DNA of 64,000 bases from CAG-791 sp963629395 (GTDB lineage Bacteria; Bacillota; Clostridia; Lachnospirales; Lachnospiraceae), in the NCBI GenBank assembly GCA_963629395.1, contig CAVGIV010000001.1, positions 1 to 64,000 on the forward strand. The letters are read 5' to 3'. Positions 25,983-35,780 of the stretch are shown here, piece after piece; within the stretch, counting starts at the first letter, position 1; every line of letters begins with the position of its first letter. The notes under the pieces were generated by a model. It made no database searches and was not told where the DNA came from. It saw only the letters and a program-made list of their open reading frames with translations. The position numbers were made by a program, and so were the translations under genes.

Positions 25983-26874
25983 TCTGTCCCTCCGTTTCCG
26001 CAGCAGCGGCGCTGTGGATCGTCATATCTCCGACGGTCTCAAAAATATCCTGCTGCCGTCCGGGTGTCACAAAATCTCGGACAGAAAACACAAGATATGC
26101 CAGTGCCACTATGATCACAACAATAAAAAAGAGCTTTTTCAGAAATCCTGCGATTGCCTTAATCTTTTCCCAGATGATGTAGGGCAGGCTTCTGGGTTCC
26201 AGCTTTGCATCTTCTGCTACAACGTATTTATCCTCGATGGACAGCCAGGCCTCATACACCTCCATCGCATCCTGAAATTCACGCTGCACCAGGCGATCCA
26301 GCATATCCTGCAGCTCCGGAATCTTCTTATCCTTCAGCTCAGCAGCAAAGAGTTTCCGGAGGACACTGCGCAGGCGCAGGAGCTCCTTGTCGATGCTGAC
26401 TTCTTCAAGGTCCGCAAGTTTATCCAGCTCATACGTAAAGCAGCAGTCCAGGCTTTTGGTAAACCGGATATGATCCGTCTTAAGGGCCGGAACCGCCAGG
26501 AATATCGGTACATCCGACAAAACCAGTCGTTCCAGCATCTTGCCGCACATTCTCATCCGCTCCCGCAGAGCCGGATGCTCATCCCGCAGCAGCCTGTCCA
26601 TCGGAACAGCATCCACATAGCCGCAGTCTACAACAATCTGCAGACTGTCCCGCTCACTGGCATACTGCACAAGCTCATAAAAACGGCCCTCACGGAACAG
26701 GTCAGACAGCCAGCGGATCAGATCCGGCGTCGTATCCTCCCGCGGGACCATCACGATACGATAGATATGGCCGTCATCTTCGGCAACATTCTTGCAGACA
26801 TACTGCGTAAGCCCTGCCTCGGAAGGCAGGGTCTGCAGTACAAAATAGTTCTGATCTAGAACATGGATGACCAC
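25975..26874 (-). CDS. Single-pass membrane protein with possible pseudokinase fold
   Basis: A 299-residue protein. A cytoplasmic region of about 230 residues is followed by one TM (about 238-260, FLKKLFFIVVIIVALAYLVF) and a short outer tail. The pattern of an N-terminal beta region (FVLQTLPSEAGLTQYVCK) and a helix plus short strand (LRERMRMCGKMLERLVLSDVPI, then DHIRF) weakly recalls the pseudokinase arrangement of EssB/YukC in type VII secretion; no catalytic kinase residues are present. This resemblance is by eye only. It lies between the 571-residue baseplate-linked gene (9 nt) and the MORN gene (overlap) and is a candidate membrane anchor. Confidence 0.55.
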   Translation of the reverse strand: MVIHVLDQNYFVLQTLPSEAGLTQYVCKNVAEDDGHIYRIVMVPREDTTPDLIRWLSDLFREGRFYELVQYASERDSLQIVVDCGYVDAVPMDRLLRDEHPALRERMRMCGKMLERLVLSDVPIFLAVPALKTDHIRFTKSLDCCFTYELDKLADLEEVSIDKELLRLRSVLRKLFAAELKDKKIPELQDMLDRLVQREFQDAMEVYEAWLSIEDKYVVAEDAKLEPRSLPYIIWEKIKAIAGFLKKLFFIVVIIVALAYLVFSVRDFVTPGRQQDIFETVGDMTIHSAAAAETEGQNE

Positions 26875-26883
26875 TTTCTTTTG

Positions 26884-28599
26884 TTACTCCCTTACAATCA
26901 CATATACCGAGCAGCAGATTTTCGGATTCTCCTGACAGAATGCGCGTATCTCATAGATTCCTTCCGTGTCCGGTGCGGTATACATGCCGTCCCTGGTAAT
27001 GGTTCCGCCCTCCGGCGTGCAAACCTCCCACAGAATCGTTGCGCCGCTTAAATTCTCGGTTTCCGTCCGGAAATACCGGCTCTGCATGCATCTTAGCTCC
27101 GGCTTATCCGGAACAATGCGGATATGCTGTTCGTTGGAACTTTCTCTATCCTCCGGAAGCTTTTCTGCCATCCAGCGTATCTTTACATTCTCCACAGGCG
27201 TAGATTCCAGCAGCCGAATACCGATCACAAAGCTGCCGCGTTCGCAATTGGCTTTGACAGCCAGCTCCGCCCGCACCTTCATATCCTCGAAGATCTCGCC
27301 GGAGCCAAAGTACTGTGCTTCCTCCGCATCAATGCTCAGATCCACCCGAAGTCTTCCAAGTCCCAATCCGTGTACCACCTCCTCGGAAAAATACCTTGCC
27401 CCCTCCCGGGCACCGATACCAAGAGGAATTGTCACAACGCCGGACGCTACCTTGGGGATGTTCACGGCGGCATTGCCCTGCTCGTTCCCGTCCTTTTGCC
27501 GGAGGCTTTCTGCCTTCAAAGCATCCACATCCCGGATCAGCTGATCCGTCAGTCCCATGTTGACGAAGGAATTGTAGGTTCGCTGTCTGAAGGGAAGCTG
27601 TTCGATATGGTCGATTCGAAGTCCATCCCCATGAGACTTAAAGTAGAGCCTTGCCAGATAGATCCCACCGGTTCCGCTGCTCCCCAGCACCCGGTTCATG
27701 GCATTTGCATACCAGGAATCCACCATTTGATGATAGACATCCCGGTTGCTGATCAGAATTCTGGCAGACAGATCATCCGTAGGAAAATACTTCCGTCCGG
27801 ATATCTGTACCTCGAGCTCTCTCCTTTTAATGGTCATGCTGCCGTATCCGTCCTCGATGGAATAGGCAGTCAGCGTATGCCTGGTCTCTGCCGCCTCGCA
27901 CGCCTCGCGAAAGGATCCGCTCCAGTGAATCTCCAGACGCTCCTTCCCTTCCACACTGAAGGCTGACAGGGATGCACTCACATCCACCGTTACGTCCGGC
28001 AAAGGATGCTTGGCCTCGATCCGCAGGATCAGATCGAACGTTTCTCCGGAACCGGCAAAGGTAGGAATCCTGCAGCTGACAACCAGATCGCTGTTTTCAA
28101 ACAGCACCGCTGTCTGCCAGGTCAGGCTCTTTAACGTGTCCGTGTCATCCGTCAGAGATACCGGCGTCAGATACAGACGTCCGCCCTCCCGGAATTTCTC
28201 AAAGGTCTTCTGGCTCCCGGATCCGTTTTCCACCGGTCCGTTTGCAGGACAGATGCCCTCTTCGCTGTATGCAAGACAAAGATACGCATACGCTGTTTTG
28301 TCCTGTGATGCCAGATCCTCGTATCCCTCGATCTGATCCAGCATCAATACCCGCGGCTCCTTAAGGACGATCTCACGTCCGGCACCGTCCAGCGCCACAC
28401 CTGCCTCTACGGAAATGGTGCGATCATCCAGACTCACGACCTGCAGGCCCGCAGCCACGCCGCAGCCATGAAGAAAACGGTTGATCAGACGACGTTTATC
28501 ATTCAGGTATTTCTGCTCCGCAGTCATATCCTGATAGGTCATCATTTTGCCGTAATAGTACTGATTGCGTTCAAACTCAAAAAAATGAAGGTTTTTCAT
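26884..28599 (-). CDS. eCIS baseplate/fibre-associated protein with C-terminal Ig-like domain
   Basis: A 571-residue protein. The first ~100 residues (FERNQYYYGKMMTYQDM, EQKYLNDKRRLINRFLHGCG, VEAGVALDGAGREIVL) resemble a conserved N-terminal module seen in other eCIS loci just after the tail protein I-like gene; this is recalled rather than searched. The middle is beta-rich. The last ~80 residues look like a bacterial Ig-like domain (ATILWEVCTPEGGTI, GMYTAPDTEGIYEIRAF). It overlaps the tail-I gene by 4 bp. No separate receptor-binding fibre gene was found, so this protein is the best candidate for an externally exposed or adhesive part. Confidence 0.65.
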   Translation of the reverse strand: MKNLHFFEFERNQYYYGKMMTYQDMTAEQKYLNDKRRLINRFLHGCGVAAGLQVVSLDDRTISVEAGVALDGAGREIVLKEPRVLMLDQIEGYEDLASQDKTAYAYLCLAYSEEGICPANGPVENGSGSQKTFEKFREGGRLYLTPVSLTDDTDTLKSLTWQTAVLFENSDLVVSCRIPTFAGSGETFDLILRIEAKHPLPDVTVDVSASLSAFSVEGKERLEIHWSGSFREACEAAETRHTLTAYSIEDGYGSMTIKRRELEVQISGRKYFPTDDLSARILISNRDVYHQMVDSWYANAMNRVLGSSGTGGIYLARLYFKSHGDGLRIDHIEQLPFRQRTYNSFVNMGLTDQLIRDVDALKAESLRQKDGNEQGNAAVNIPKVASGVVTIPLGIGAREGARYFSEEVVHGLGLGRLRVDLSIDAEEAQYFGSGEIFEDMKVRAELAVKANCERGSFVIGIRLLESTPVENVKIRWMAEKLPEDRESSNEQHIRIVPDKPELRCMQSRYFRTETENLSGATILWEVCTPEGGTITRDGMYTAPDTEGIYEIRAFCQENPKICCSVYVIVRE

Positions 28600-29621
28600 C
28601 GGGTTCCTCCATCTGCATCTTTGTTCTCAAGCCGGCTGTTGATGCCAAGCCGCAGATGAGTGCTGTCCTGTGCAGTATGCTTTATGGGAAGGATCCTGGC
28701 CGTTATCCCTGCAGGCTTCATATGTCCAACGACACGGACCAGCGCGCGGTACTCCTTCGGATCATCAATATATCTCTCGGGAACCAGCACCGTAAATGCG
28801 TACGGGTCCTCCGGATCCTCACGGATCTGCGGCTCGGATCCCAGATAAATACGCAGATACTCCTTCAGTCCCGAGGCAGTCCCCCGCTTTCTGGACAGTT
28901 CCGGTGCCTTTGCCACCAGCTCCCGAAGGCGATCATCATTCCAAAGATAAAGGTCCTTCAGATCATACCATGCTGCAAGCTCCTCCAGCAGCTGCCGGCT
29001 TACAGCGGCGGGGTGAATGAGTCCGGCGCTTGTGCGGATCTCCCGGTCCCTGTCATCGTATATGCTTTGAAATATACTCAAAAACCTCTCTGTGAAGTCC
29101 GCAGTCTCTTTGTTTCTACTATAAACCCCGGGAAGGAATTTAAGCCACGTATCCTTAGGGAAATACAGACACATGCTCCCAAGAGAGTTATCGGTTTCGT
29201 GCCGGCCAAGCTCCACGCATACCACCAGGTACCGTCCTTCTATCTCATGCAGCAGCAGATCACATTTCCCGAAGACTCGCTTTTTAAGCCACGGCTCCAG
29301 GAGTCTTTTTTTCTCCCAAGAAGAGATTTCACGGTTCCGGAGGAGCGCGGAGACGGTCGTCTTCTGTTCGTTTATGATCAGTTCCTCGGATTCAAAGCTA
29401 TAGAAGCTGATCCGAAGTCCCATGCCGGAGCTGTTTGCGCAGTCCACCGTGAATCGGTGCCACACCGTGCCGCTCTCAAGGCTGTCAAATACGCGGGAGA
29501 AAAACACACCTGTTCCCGTGACGCCCTCCACAAGGCGCAGCCGCCCGTTCCGGTACACCAGGCCATCGAGAACCCCTCGCTCATAATCCAGTTTTTTGTT
29601 GATGACAAAGTAGTTTTTCAA
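28596..29621 (-). CDS. Phage tail protein I-like baseplate protein
   Basis: A 341-residue protein. Residues about 165-335 match the tail-protein-I-like family of contractile particles: WLKFLPGVYSRNK, DFTERFLSIFQSIYDDRDREI, a conserved proline-poor helix LLEELAAWYDL, SRKRGTASGLKEYLRIYLG and a C-terminal RVVGHMKPAGI. The N-terminal ~160 residues are a beta-rich domain without a recognised family. In P2-like and eCIS particles this protein belongs to the baseplate wedge and carries fibres. It follows the shorter baseplate J gene by 3 nt, the conserved order. Confidence 0.85.
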   Translation of the reverse strand: MKNYFVINKKLDYERGVLDGLVYRNGRLRLVEGVTGTGVFFSRVFDSLESGTVWHRFTVDCANSSGMGLRISFYSFESEELIINEQKTTVSALLRNREISSWEKKRLLEPWLKKRVFGKCDLLLHEIEGRYLVVCVELGRHETDNSLGSMCLYFPKDTWLKFLPGVYSRNKETADFTERFLSIFQSIYDDRDREIRTSAGLIHPAAVSRQLLEELAAWYDLKDLYLWNDDRLRELVAKAPELSRKRGTASGLKEYLRIYLGSEPQIREDPEDPYAFTVLVPERYIDDPKEYRALVRVVGHMKPAGITARILPIKHTAQDSTHLRLGINSRLENKDADGGTR

Positions 29622-29624
29622 ATA

Positions 29625-31475
29625 TCAATCCCCATAGAAATTAAGATAGATATCCATTTTCCCAGGTAGGAAAACGCCGCCCGGCGGCGGAAGGAGGTCA
29701 CCGTTGGGATTTCTCCGGATTCCCGCTTTTACAGGATCTATCTGAAGAGCGATGATTTTTTTCACACAAGGAAGCTTGTCCAGGCGGCCATAAAGAGAGC
29801 TAAGCTCAAGAGGTACGCCATACCGGGCCTCTATGTCCTTAAAGAAGCGCTTTAATTCTGCCTCCAGCATTCCTTCGGTGTTTCTGTAATTCGGAGAAGG
29901 AACGACTTCGCAGCTGACGTCAACCCGAATGTAATCCGGACTCTGCAGTACAAATCTGGTTCCCAGGAGGCGGTGCTCCTCCAAATGTGCGGTCACCGTT
30001 TCCTTTATGCCATTTGTCAGCTTCAGCGTCTGGCTGCCAAGTCCGGGCCTCACTGCAACGTATACCGTATTGGGATCGTGATCCTCCGTCCACGCATGGG
30101 CGGAATGAATGATCAGGCCCGGTGTCCTGCGCGCAATTCGTTCATAATCCGCGCAGCTTACGGCCCTGTAGGTCCGGCGAAGCTCACGTCCCATCCGCAG
30201 CAGCGTTTCCTCCGTTTTTTCCGGATCCTTGCCTGCTTCTATCCTGCGTTTCAAATGAAACACAGGAACTCCGGCTGCTCCGAGCCTCCGGTCCTCCACA
30301 GTGAACGCGGAACGGTCCTTGATGTTGCCGCCCCTCCCTTCCGTCTCAGATAAGACGGTCACAAGGATCTTCCCCTCCGGAGGCATTCCATGGAACCCGT
30401 CTCCAAATCGGATGGTTCCGGTCTGCTCATCCAGCATATAGCATTTGTCCTCCGGACCCATGTCCAGAAGATCTTCCGCCTTTTCCCAGATTTCAAAATG
30501 TCCGCTCTGAAGAATATCTTCTACCTCAATCTCCACGCTGGCAGTCAGGAAATGCTCCGAAGGCAGCGGGTATTCCTGATTCGGAAATCCGTTGCCAACC
30601 GCCACCAGCTTTCCCTCCGGCCAGCGCCTGGTTCGGCACTGCACAAGCTCGATCTCCCGCATACTGGCGCCGATGAGTACGGGGGCCGCATCGTAGACTC
30701 CGGAGCGAAGCACTGCGCGAATCGCCGTATCATCTCCGCCTGCCGCCGGTCCCTTCTCAAGCCGGAACCGAATCCTCCCTGAATACAGCATACCGCAGGT
30801 CTGATCATCTATCACGGTAAGCGGTGCCCAGCCATCCTCTGTCCTGTACTCCCAGTCCAATGCGACAATTGAAAGTGTTTGGCTCTCATCCTTCGGATTT
30901 CTGCCCTGATTTTTCAGATTCAGCGAAAGATGCATGTCCGTATCCGTCTTCAGAGCGCCGCTGATATGCAGGGTCAGAGAGCTTCCCGGCTGCGGATTCT
31001 CTCCGAACACCATCAAAGAGAGAGCATCTCCTTCAGCGGATGCACCGGCTTCTGCCGCGTACTCCAATTGTCCGCCGGGATCCCGCCTCTCTGCCGAGGT
31101 GATCACAGCAGCCGGAAGCCACTCATCACAGGCAGTCTCAAACGGCAGTCCTCCGGACGTAAACACTGTTCCGGCCGGAAGGCTGACCTCCTGCAGCTGT
31201 CCTACCACAGAGGCTTCTGCCATCACCCTGGCAGGCATTCTCACAAACGGACGAATCCCAGCCATGCGGAAGAACTGCCGGTAATGCGCTTCCCCCAGCT
31301 GCTGCATAAAATATTGCTGGTTTTCCTGCAGGAACGTAAACAGCTCCAGAAAAGTGATTCCGGGATCATGATAGTTGTAATCCGTCCAGTCCGGATATAT
31401 CCCGGAAATCCTGCTGCGATATTCTTCTATTAGATTTTCAAATGAATCACTGTCGAGTATCAGTTCCGGCAGCAT
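29625..31475 (-). CDS. Baseplate J-like wedge protein (second, Pvc12/Afp12 position)
   Basis: A 616-residue protein. The N-terminus DWTDYNYHDPGITFLELFTFL is the characteristic opening of baseplate-J-like eCIS proteins, followed by an FRMAGIRPFVRMPARV segment and a beta-rich core. The J-like core (GNIKDRSAFTVEDRR, TYRAVSCADYERIARR) leads to a C-terminal segment (GVPLELSSLYGRLDKLPCVKKI). Two such wedge proteins form the eCIS baseplate ring. It lies 18 nt after the 1008-residue paralogous wedge gene. Confidence 0.88.
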   Translation of the reverse strand: MLPELILDSDSFENLIEEYRSRISGIYPDWTDYNYHDPGITFLELFTFLQENQQYFMQQLGEAHYRQFFRMAGIRPFVRMPARVMAEASVVGQLQEVSLPAGTVFTSGGLPFETACDEWLPAAVITSAERRDPGGQLEYAAEAGASAEGDALSLMVFGENPQPGSSLTLHISGALKTDTDMHLSLNLKNQGRNPKDESQTLSIVALDWEYRTEDGWAPLTVIDDQTCGMLYSGRIRFRLEKGPAAGGDDTAIRAVLRSGVYDAAPVLIGASMREIELVQCRTRRWPEGKLVAVGNGFPNQEYPLPSEHFLTASVEIEVEDILQSGHFEIWEKAEDLLDMGPEDKCYMLDEQTGTIRFGDGFHGMPPEGKILVTVLSETEGRGGNIKDRSAFTVEDRRLGAAGVPVFHLKRRIEAGKDPEKTEETLLRMGRELRRTYRAVSCADYERIARRTPGLIIHSAHAWTEDHDPNTVYVAVRPGLGSQTLKLTNGIKETVTAHLEEHRLLGTRFVLQSPDYIRVDVSCEVVPSPNYRNTEGMLEAELKRFFKDIEARYGVPLELSSLYGRLDKLPCVKKIIALQIDPVKAGIRRNPNGDLLPPPGGVFLPGKMDIYLNFYGD

Positions 31476-31493
31476 AGCCTACCTCCGGTTATC

Positions 31494-34400
31494 TTACATC
31501 CCTCTGCTGTTCTTTCGTTCCATCCGGAACTGATGAATACCGCCTACCGGCAGTACAAAGGGCATATTCCTTATCTCATCATAGCTTACTGCCGGGCTGC
31601 CGGTCCGGCTGACAATCCTTGTAAATACCGTACACCGGCGCAGGCTCTCCACATATTCGCTGGAGCGAATCAGTGCCTCCAGCTGCGAACGCTCCGGAAG
31701 CTGTCCAATCTCCCATCCGCAACCGTTGAAATTGCCGGAAACCGGATCAAGGAACCGTGTCAGCCTCTCCTGCAGATCCTTCTGGATACGGAACATCCTC
31801 TGATAATCGGTGATTACGGCCTCCACATGCAGTTCGATCTCTACCAGCTCCGCACGCCGGATATGAAAGCGTTCACTTCCTGCATAGGCTGCAGGGAGCT
31901 TATCCTGGAACCATTGATACAGGCGGCTCTTGAGCCGCTCAAAGCCGGCACCGCGGTCATTATAGTCATCCGTGAGAATCACCAGCGTCACCTCACCGGG
32001 TGCTTCGCTGCCGGCGGCATCCACGCCGGTCAGGCATTTGACCCTGCGAATGGATGCTTCCTTGTTAACAGCCAGTTCTTCAAAATCCGATTCTGTTACA
32101 GCCCGGAAGTGATGCTTACTCTCCGCGGCAGCCCGCCGAATGGCCTGTGCCGCAGTCTCCCGATCATACCCGCCGGTCATAGGAAGCGGGTTGGTTACAC
32201 TGCTCACATAGCCTTCGGCAAGTTCCAGCGCCGTCACAGAGCCCGGCGCAAGGTTACTCCTTCGCCCTCCGCCAATGGAGTAGACCGCATGAATTCCGTC
32301 CACTACACCGGGAGCCGGAACCTTTCCTGCCGCTCCGCCGCCGAAGGATAGAATTCCCTCATTCTCATCCAGCATATAGACGCGTTCTCCGGGACCGTGG
32401 CGCTGAATGTTGTCCGTCTGCTCCCAGCGGATCCACGCATAGCTTTGTCCGCCGGTTTCATCCAGCACCTGCTCATATCGGTTCTCCCGTGTAAGCGTGC
32501 GGATCTCTTCACTGCTGAGACGCTCATCTTCCCGCACCCAAAGCTCCAGCTTGTGGATGTTGCGGTTCAGCAGCTGAATCGTAGCGTCCGTCTCCCAGTT
32601 CTCCATCGTCCAGTACTCACTCAGACCGTGCCGGAGCGTCACCGCACGGGCACCGTTTAGATACCATCCGCGAATATACGGCATCTCTCTTCGGTGCGGC
32701 GTATTCTCGGTCTGCACTGCACGAATCCAGTACAGCGGCTCCTCCTGTCCGAATATTTGCAGGGGAGCTGCATCCGGAATACCGCCAAACGTTAGCAGCC
32801 CCGTCATCCGAAAATCCTCCGTGCCGTCCAGCGGCATCAAGGGCGCCCATCCGGATCTGCGGTAATACTCCCAGTGGATATCCGGCTGGATCTCCTGCAT
32901 AGTCTGCTCGGTTTCCCAGAGAATGCGGATCGGTCCCTCTGTAAATGTCTTCTTAAATCCCATCCACAGCGCCGGACGGTTGTCCTCTGCGCCCTTGAGC
33001 GGAACCAGCTTTCGGCCCTCCAGCCTCTCTCTTCGGACACTGACAAGCGTCTCCTCGAGATGATTGCTGGCGGTCATGTACTCCGGCTCCAGTCCCTCTC
33101 CTGCATATTTCCAGGTGAACCTGACATCCGAAACCACGGGCGTAACATAGTAGCCATAATTTTTATATGCGTTGTTCACCTTGAGGATCCGCGCCCGAAT
33201 ATAGTAGTTCTCTGCGGAACCGGCCAGCACCGGCACCAGGTCCTGCGGACAGGTAAATGTAACCTTCCGCAGCTGTCTGTCTGCTCCCCGGGCTGCGCTG
33301 AATGCGTCCACGTACTCATGGCTTTTAAAAAGCCTGGCCCAGCCGCTGCCATTATAATATTCCCAGATAACCTCCTCGATGGTGATGTCGTACTCTTTTT
33401 TCTGGGTGAACTGGTCCTTGGGCATGACGAGCTTCCATTCAAATCCATCGTCCTCATCGGGATCCCGGATGGGTATTCTGATAAACTCCTCCTGAAAGCT
33501 CAGCTCAATGACAGCTCCCTTCTTGCTCAGAGCATCCTCCGCGCCAAAATATACATCATCGTAAATCGAAAACCGCTCTCCGAAGGGCATGAATGGTTCC
33601 TCCGGCGGCTGGTCCGTTCCGGCACCGAAAACTCCATCCGGGGTGGAGCCGGCGCATCCGGCAGACATGGCGATCCGTGCGGGTGATAAATCCTCCAGTC
33701 CTCGTATATCGAGAACCTCACAGCAAAGCCATCTGGTAAGGATTCCGAAATGCTCAGTTTCAGCCCAGGGAGGTTCCCCTATCTGCTTGCGAATCCAAAG
33801 CGTTCCGTTCTGATACCGGACATCCGTCAGATATTCTCCGCCCTCTTCTTCTCCGGTCTCATAATAAAATCTCGCAGCTCTCGGATCTGCCAGCCGACTG
33901 ACCGTTTCCTCCGGAAGGAGCGCTCCATGCTCATCGTAAAAGCGAAGACCGATGAGCCCGTGGCCGTTTAAATGCAAAAGAAACGGATGGCTGATGCGGA
34001 AAAGATGCCTCTCCAGATTCTCCGCAGACATGCCGAACAGTGAAAATCCCTGTTGCTCCTCTTCCTCATCCGGCTGATACAAAAGACCGATATAGTCCTT
34101 TGATCCCCTTGTTTCATAAACGGCCGCCAGTGTATCCTGCACCACCAGAACATCATCCTTCAGCTCCACCGGCACCGGCTCTCCGCTTTCGTCTGCCGTG
34201 TCGCCTCGAAGGGGTGTTCCTTCTTGAAGAAACGAACTCCCCGCACCGTCGCCGGAAAGTCCGAACACTACAAACCCTTCTGCCGGAGCGGCACTCTTCA
34301 TGGACGTATTCAGACAGTTAAAGTAGTCGATCTTCAGTTTGTCAGGCAGCATTCCATACTTACGATCAAGGCGCTCCTGCATTCCGGAATAGACCGTAGC

Positions 34401-34520
34401 CAGTGCAGTTCCGATATCGGGAAGCTGCTTCGAAAAACGCCACTCAGGGGTATAGGAATGTGCCTTTTCCTGAAGTTCCTTCATGATTTCTTCGGAAGAT
34501 CTCTGTTTTATCTTTTTCAT
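31494..34520 (-). CDS. Large baseplate J-like wedge protein (Pvc11/Afp11 position)
   Basis: A 1008-residue protein, within the range of the larger eCIS wedge proteins. It opens with a helical segment (SSEEIMKELQEKAHSYTPEW, then GTALATVYSGMQERL), continues with several beta-rich modules (DVYFGAEDALSKKG, IRIPIRDPDEDDGFEW, WEYYNGSGWARL, WEYYRRSGWAPL) and ends in a J-type core (YSIGGGRRSNLAPGSVTAL, FRAVTESDFEELA, VTLVILTDDYNDRGAGF). The two WEYY(N/R)xSGWAxL segments indicate an internal duplication of a wedge module. It lies between gp25 and the second J-like gene, the standard eCIS order. Confidence 0.88.
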   Translation of the reverse strand: MKKIKQRSSEEIMKELQEKAHSYTPEWRFSKQLPDIGTALATVYSGMQERLDRKYGMLPDKLKIDYFNCLNTSMKSAAPAEGFVVFGLSGDGAGSSFLQEGTPLRGDTADESGEPVPVELKDDVLVVQDTLAAVYETRGSKDYIGLLYQPDEEEEQQGFSLFGMSAENLERHLFRISHPFLLHLNGHGLIGLRFYDEHGALLPEETVSRLADPRAARFYYETGEEEGGEYLTDVRYQNGTLWIRKQIGEPPWAETEHFGILTRWLCCEVLDIRGLEDLSPARIAMSAGCAGSTPDGVFGAGTDQPPEEPFMPFGERFSIYDDVYFGAEDALSKKGAVIELSFQEEFIRIPIRDPDEDDGFEWKLVMPKDQFTQKKEYDITIEEVIWEYYNGSGWARLFKSHEYVDAFSAARGADRQLRKVTFTCPQDLVPVLAGSAENYYIRARILKVNNAYKNYGYYVTPVVSDVRFTWKYAGEGLEPEYMTASNHLEETLVSVRRERLEGRKLVPLKGAEDNRPALWMGFKKTFTEGPIRILWETEQTMQEIQPDIHWEYYRRSGWAPLMPLDGTEDFRMTGLLTFGGIPDAAPLQIFGQEEPLYWIRAVQTENTPHRREMPYIRGWYLNGARAVTLRHGLSEYWTMENWETDATIQLLNRNIHKLELWVREDERLSSEEIRTLTRENRYEQVLDETGGQSYAWIRWEQTDNIQRHGPGERVYMLDENEGILSFGGGAAGKVPAPGVVDGIHAVYSIGGGRRSNLAPGSVTALELAEGYVSSVTNPLPMTGGYDRETAAQAIRRAAAESKHHFRAVTESDFEELAVNKEASIRRVKCLTGVDAAGSEAPGEVTLVILTDDYNDRGAGFERLKSRLYQWFQDKLPAAYAGSERFHIRRAELVEIELHVEAVITDYQRMFRIQKDLQERLTRFLDPVSGNFNGCGWEIGQLPERSQLEALIRSSEYVESLRRCTVFTRIVSRTGSPAVSYDEIRNMPFVLPVGGIHQFRMERKNSRGM

Positions 34521-34568
34521 ATACCTCCTCCGGTGACTTCAACAGGCTCTTCGACAATTCACAACTGC

Positions 34569-34985
34569 TTAGATGTCCTCTGCCAGTCCTTCGCTGATGT
34601 AGAACGGGTAAACAAGGTTATATGGATTGTTGGTGGTTCGCACCACATAACTGATCTCGATATCCAGCCTTCCTGCGTCTGCTCTGCTGGCCTGTACCTC
34701 TATGTTGCGTATGCGGGGTTCCCACAGAACCAGCGCCTCCTTCACCGTTTCCTCGATTCTGGAAAGCGTCTCATAGTCCATGTTGTCAAACGCGTAATCA
34801 TGGATCGAGCAGCCGAATTCCGGCCGCATAACCCGTTCTCCTTTTCTGGTCATAATGATCAGATAGATTGCCTGACGGATGTCCTCCTCGTAGGCAGCCG
34901 TGCGCATTTCGCCCGTGACAGGATCCACGCTCGGCGGAAAGGCAAAGCCTCTTCCCAGAAATTCGCTGCTTTGTGAATATGTCAT
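34569..34985 (-). CDS. gp25-like baseplate wedge protein
   Basis: A 138-residue protein of the GPW/gp25 family: FLGRGFAFPPSVDP, EEDIRQAIYLIIMTRKGERVMRPEFGC (with the conserved GER(v)mrPxFG core), and a C-terminal VRTTNNPYNLVYPFYI. In T4 and eCIS, gp25 links the wedge to the first sheath ring. GAAGGAGATCGT before the ATG supports the start. It sits between the spike and the large wedge gene. Confidence 0.93.
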   Translation of the reverse strand: MTYSQSSEFLGRGFAFPPSVDPVTGEMRTAAYEEDIRQAIYLIIMTRKGERVMRPEFGCSIHDYAFDNMDYETLSRIEETVKEALVLWEPRIRNIEVQASRADAGRLDIEISYVVRTTNNPYNLVYPFYISEGLAEDI

Positions 34986-34996
34986 ACGATCTCCTT

Positions 34997-35761
34997 CTAG
35001 TTGATCTTGACGAGGGTGCCCTTAACCTCTGTGATCCCGCCGGACTCAAGCTTCATGGCAGCATCCGCCTTGGCCTGAATCTGACTGCCCCGAATCTGTG
35101 TGCTCTGGCCCTTCAGCTTCAGGCTCTGGGAGGCATCTGCCTCTATTGATGACGACTTCATAGTAATCTTGCTGCCATCCATAACGACACTGGTGCTGCC
35201 CACCTTCAATGAAATCTTCTTATCCGCTTTAACTTCGATTTCACCCTTTTTACTGTCAATGACCACCAGATTTTTGCTTTCCTTATCCCTTAGGCGGATG
35301 AGCTTTTCCTCATCCTCCAGCGAGACGGTAAGTTCACCCGGCGTTGTAACGGTGATCTTCTGCTTGTTTTCCTCATCCGAGAAACGGATCTCGTTCCCGC
35401 CCTTGGTACGAATCACCTTGATCAGATTTTTCTCATTCACTGCGTTCTCCGGACGGTTTACGTCCTTGCACCACAGTGTTCCCAGCACCACCGGACAATC
35501 CTGTCTGCCGTTCATAAAGCCGACCACTACTTCCGTACCGATCTCCGGCAGCATATACACACCGGCCTTATCCGCAACATACGGCGTCATCACCGGAAGC
35601 CAGCCGGTCAAAAGAAGACCCTTTTCTCCGATATAATATTCAACCTTCACCTTGCCAGGCTGTTCTTCGCTGTAATTGTCCCTGACGGTACCGGAAACCA
35701 GTCCCAGATTCAGGGAACCTCCTGCCCAGCTGTCCGCCGTGCGGAACATCTCTTCAAACAT
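34997..35761 (-). CDS. Central spike protein (gp5/VgrG OB-fold and beta-helix half)
   Basis: A 254-residue protein. It has an N-terminal OB-fold (GLVSGTVRDNYSEEQPGKVKVEY, YMLPEIGTEVVVGFMNGRQDCPVVLG) followed by a long run of short beta-strands (ITVTTPGELTVSLED, GEIEVKADKKISLKVG, SIEADASQSLKLKG) that form the triple beta-helix needle. The gp27-like hub half is a separate gene immediately upstream, so the VgrG-like unit is split into two genes. No enzymatic domain is attached. Confidence 0.92.
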   Translation of the reverse strand: MFEEMFRTADSWAGGSLNLGLVSGTVRDNYSEEQPGKVKVEYYIGEKGLLLTGWLPVMTPYVADKAGVYMLPEIGTEVVVGFMNGRQDCPVVLGTLWCKDVNRPENAVNEKNLIKVIRTKGGNEIRFSDEENKQKITVTTPGELTVSLEDEEKLIRLRDKESKNLVVIDSKKGEIEVKADKKISLKVGSTSVVMDGSKITMKSSSIEADASQSLKLKGQSTQIRGSQIQAKADAAMKLESGGITEVKGTLVKIN

Positions 35762-35780
35762 CCGGACTCTCCCTTACGCT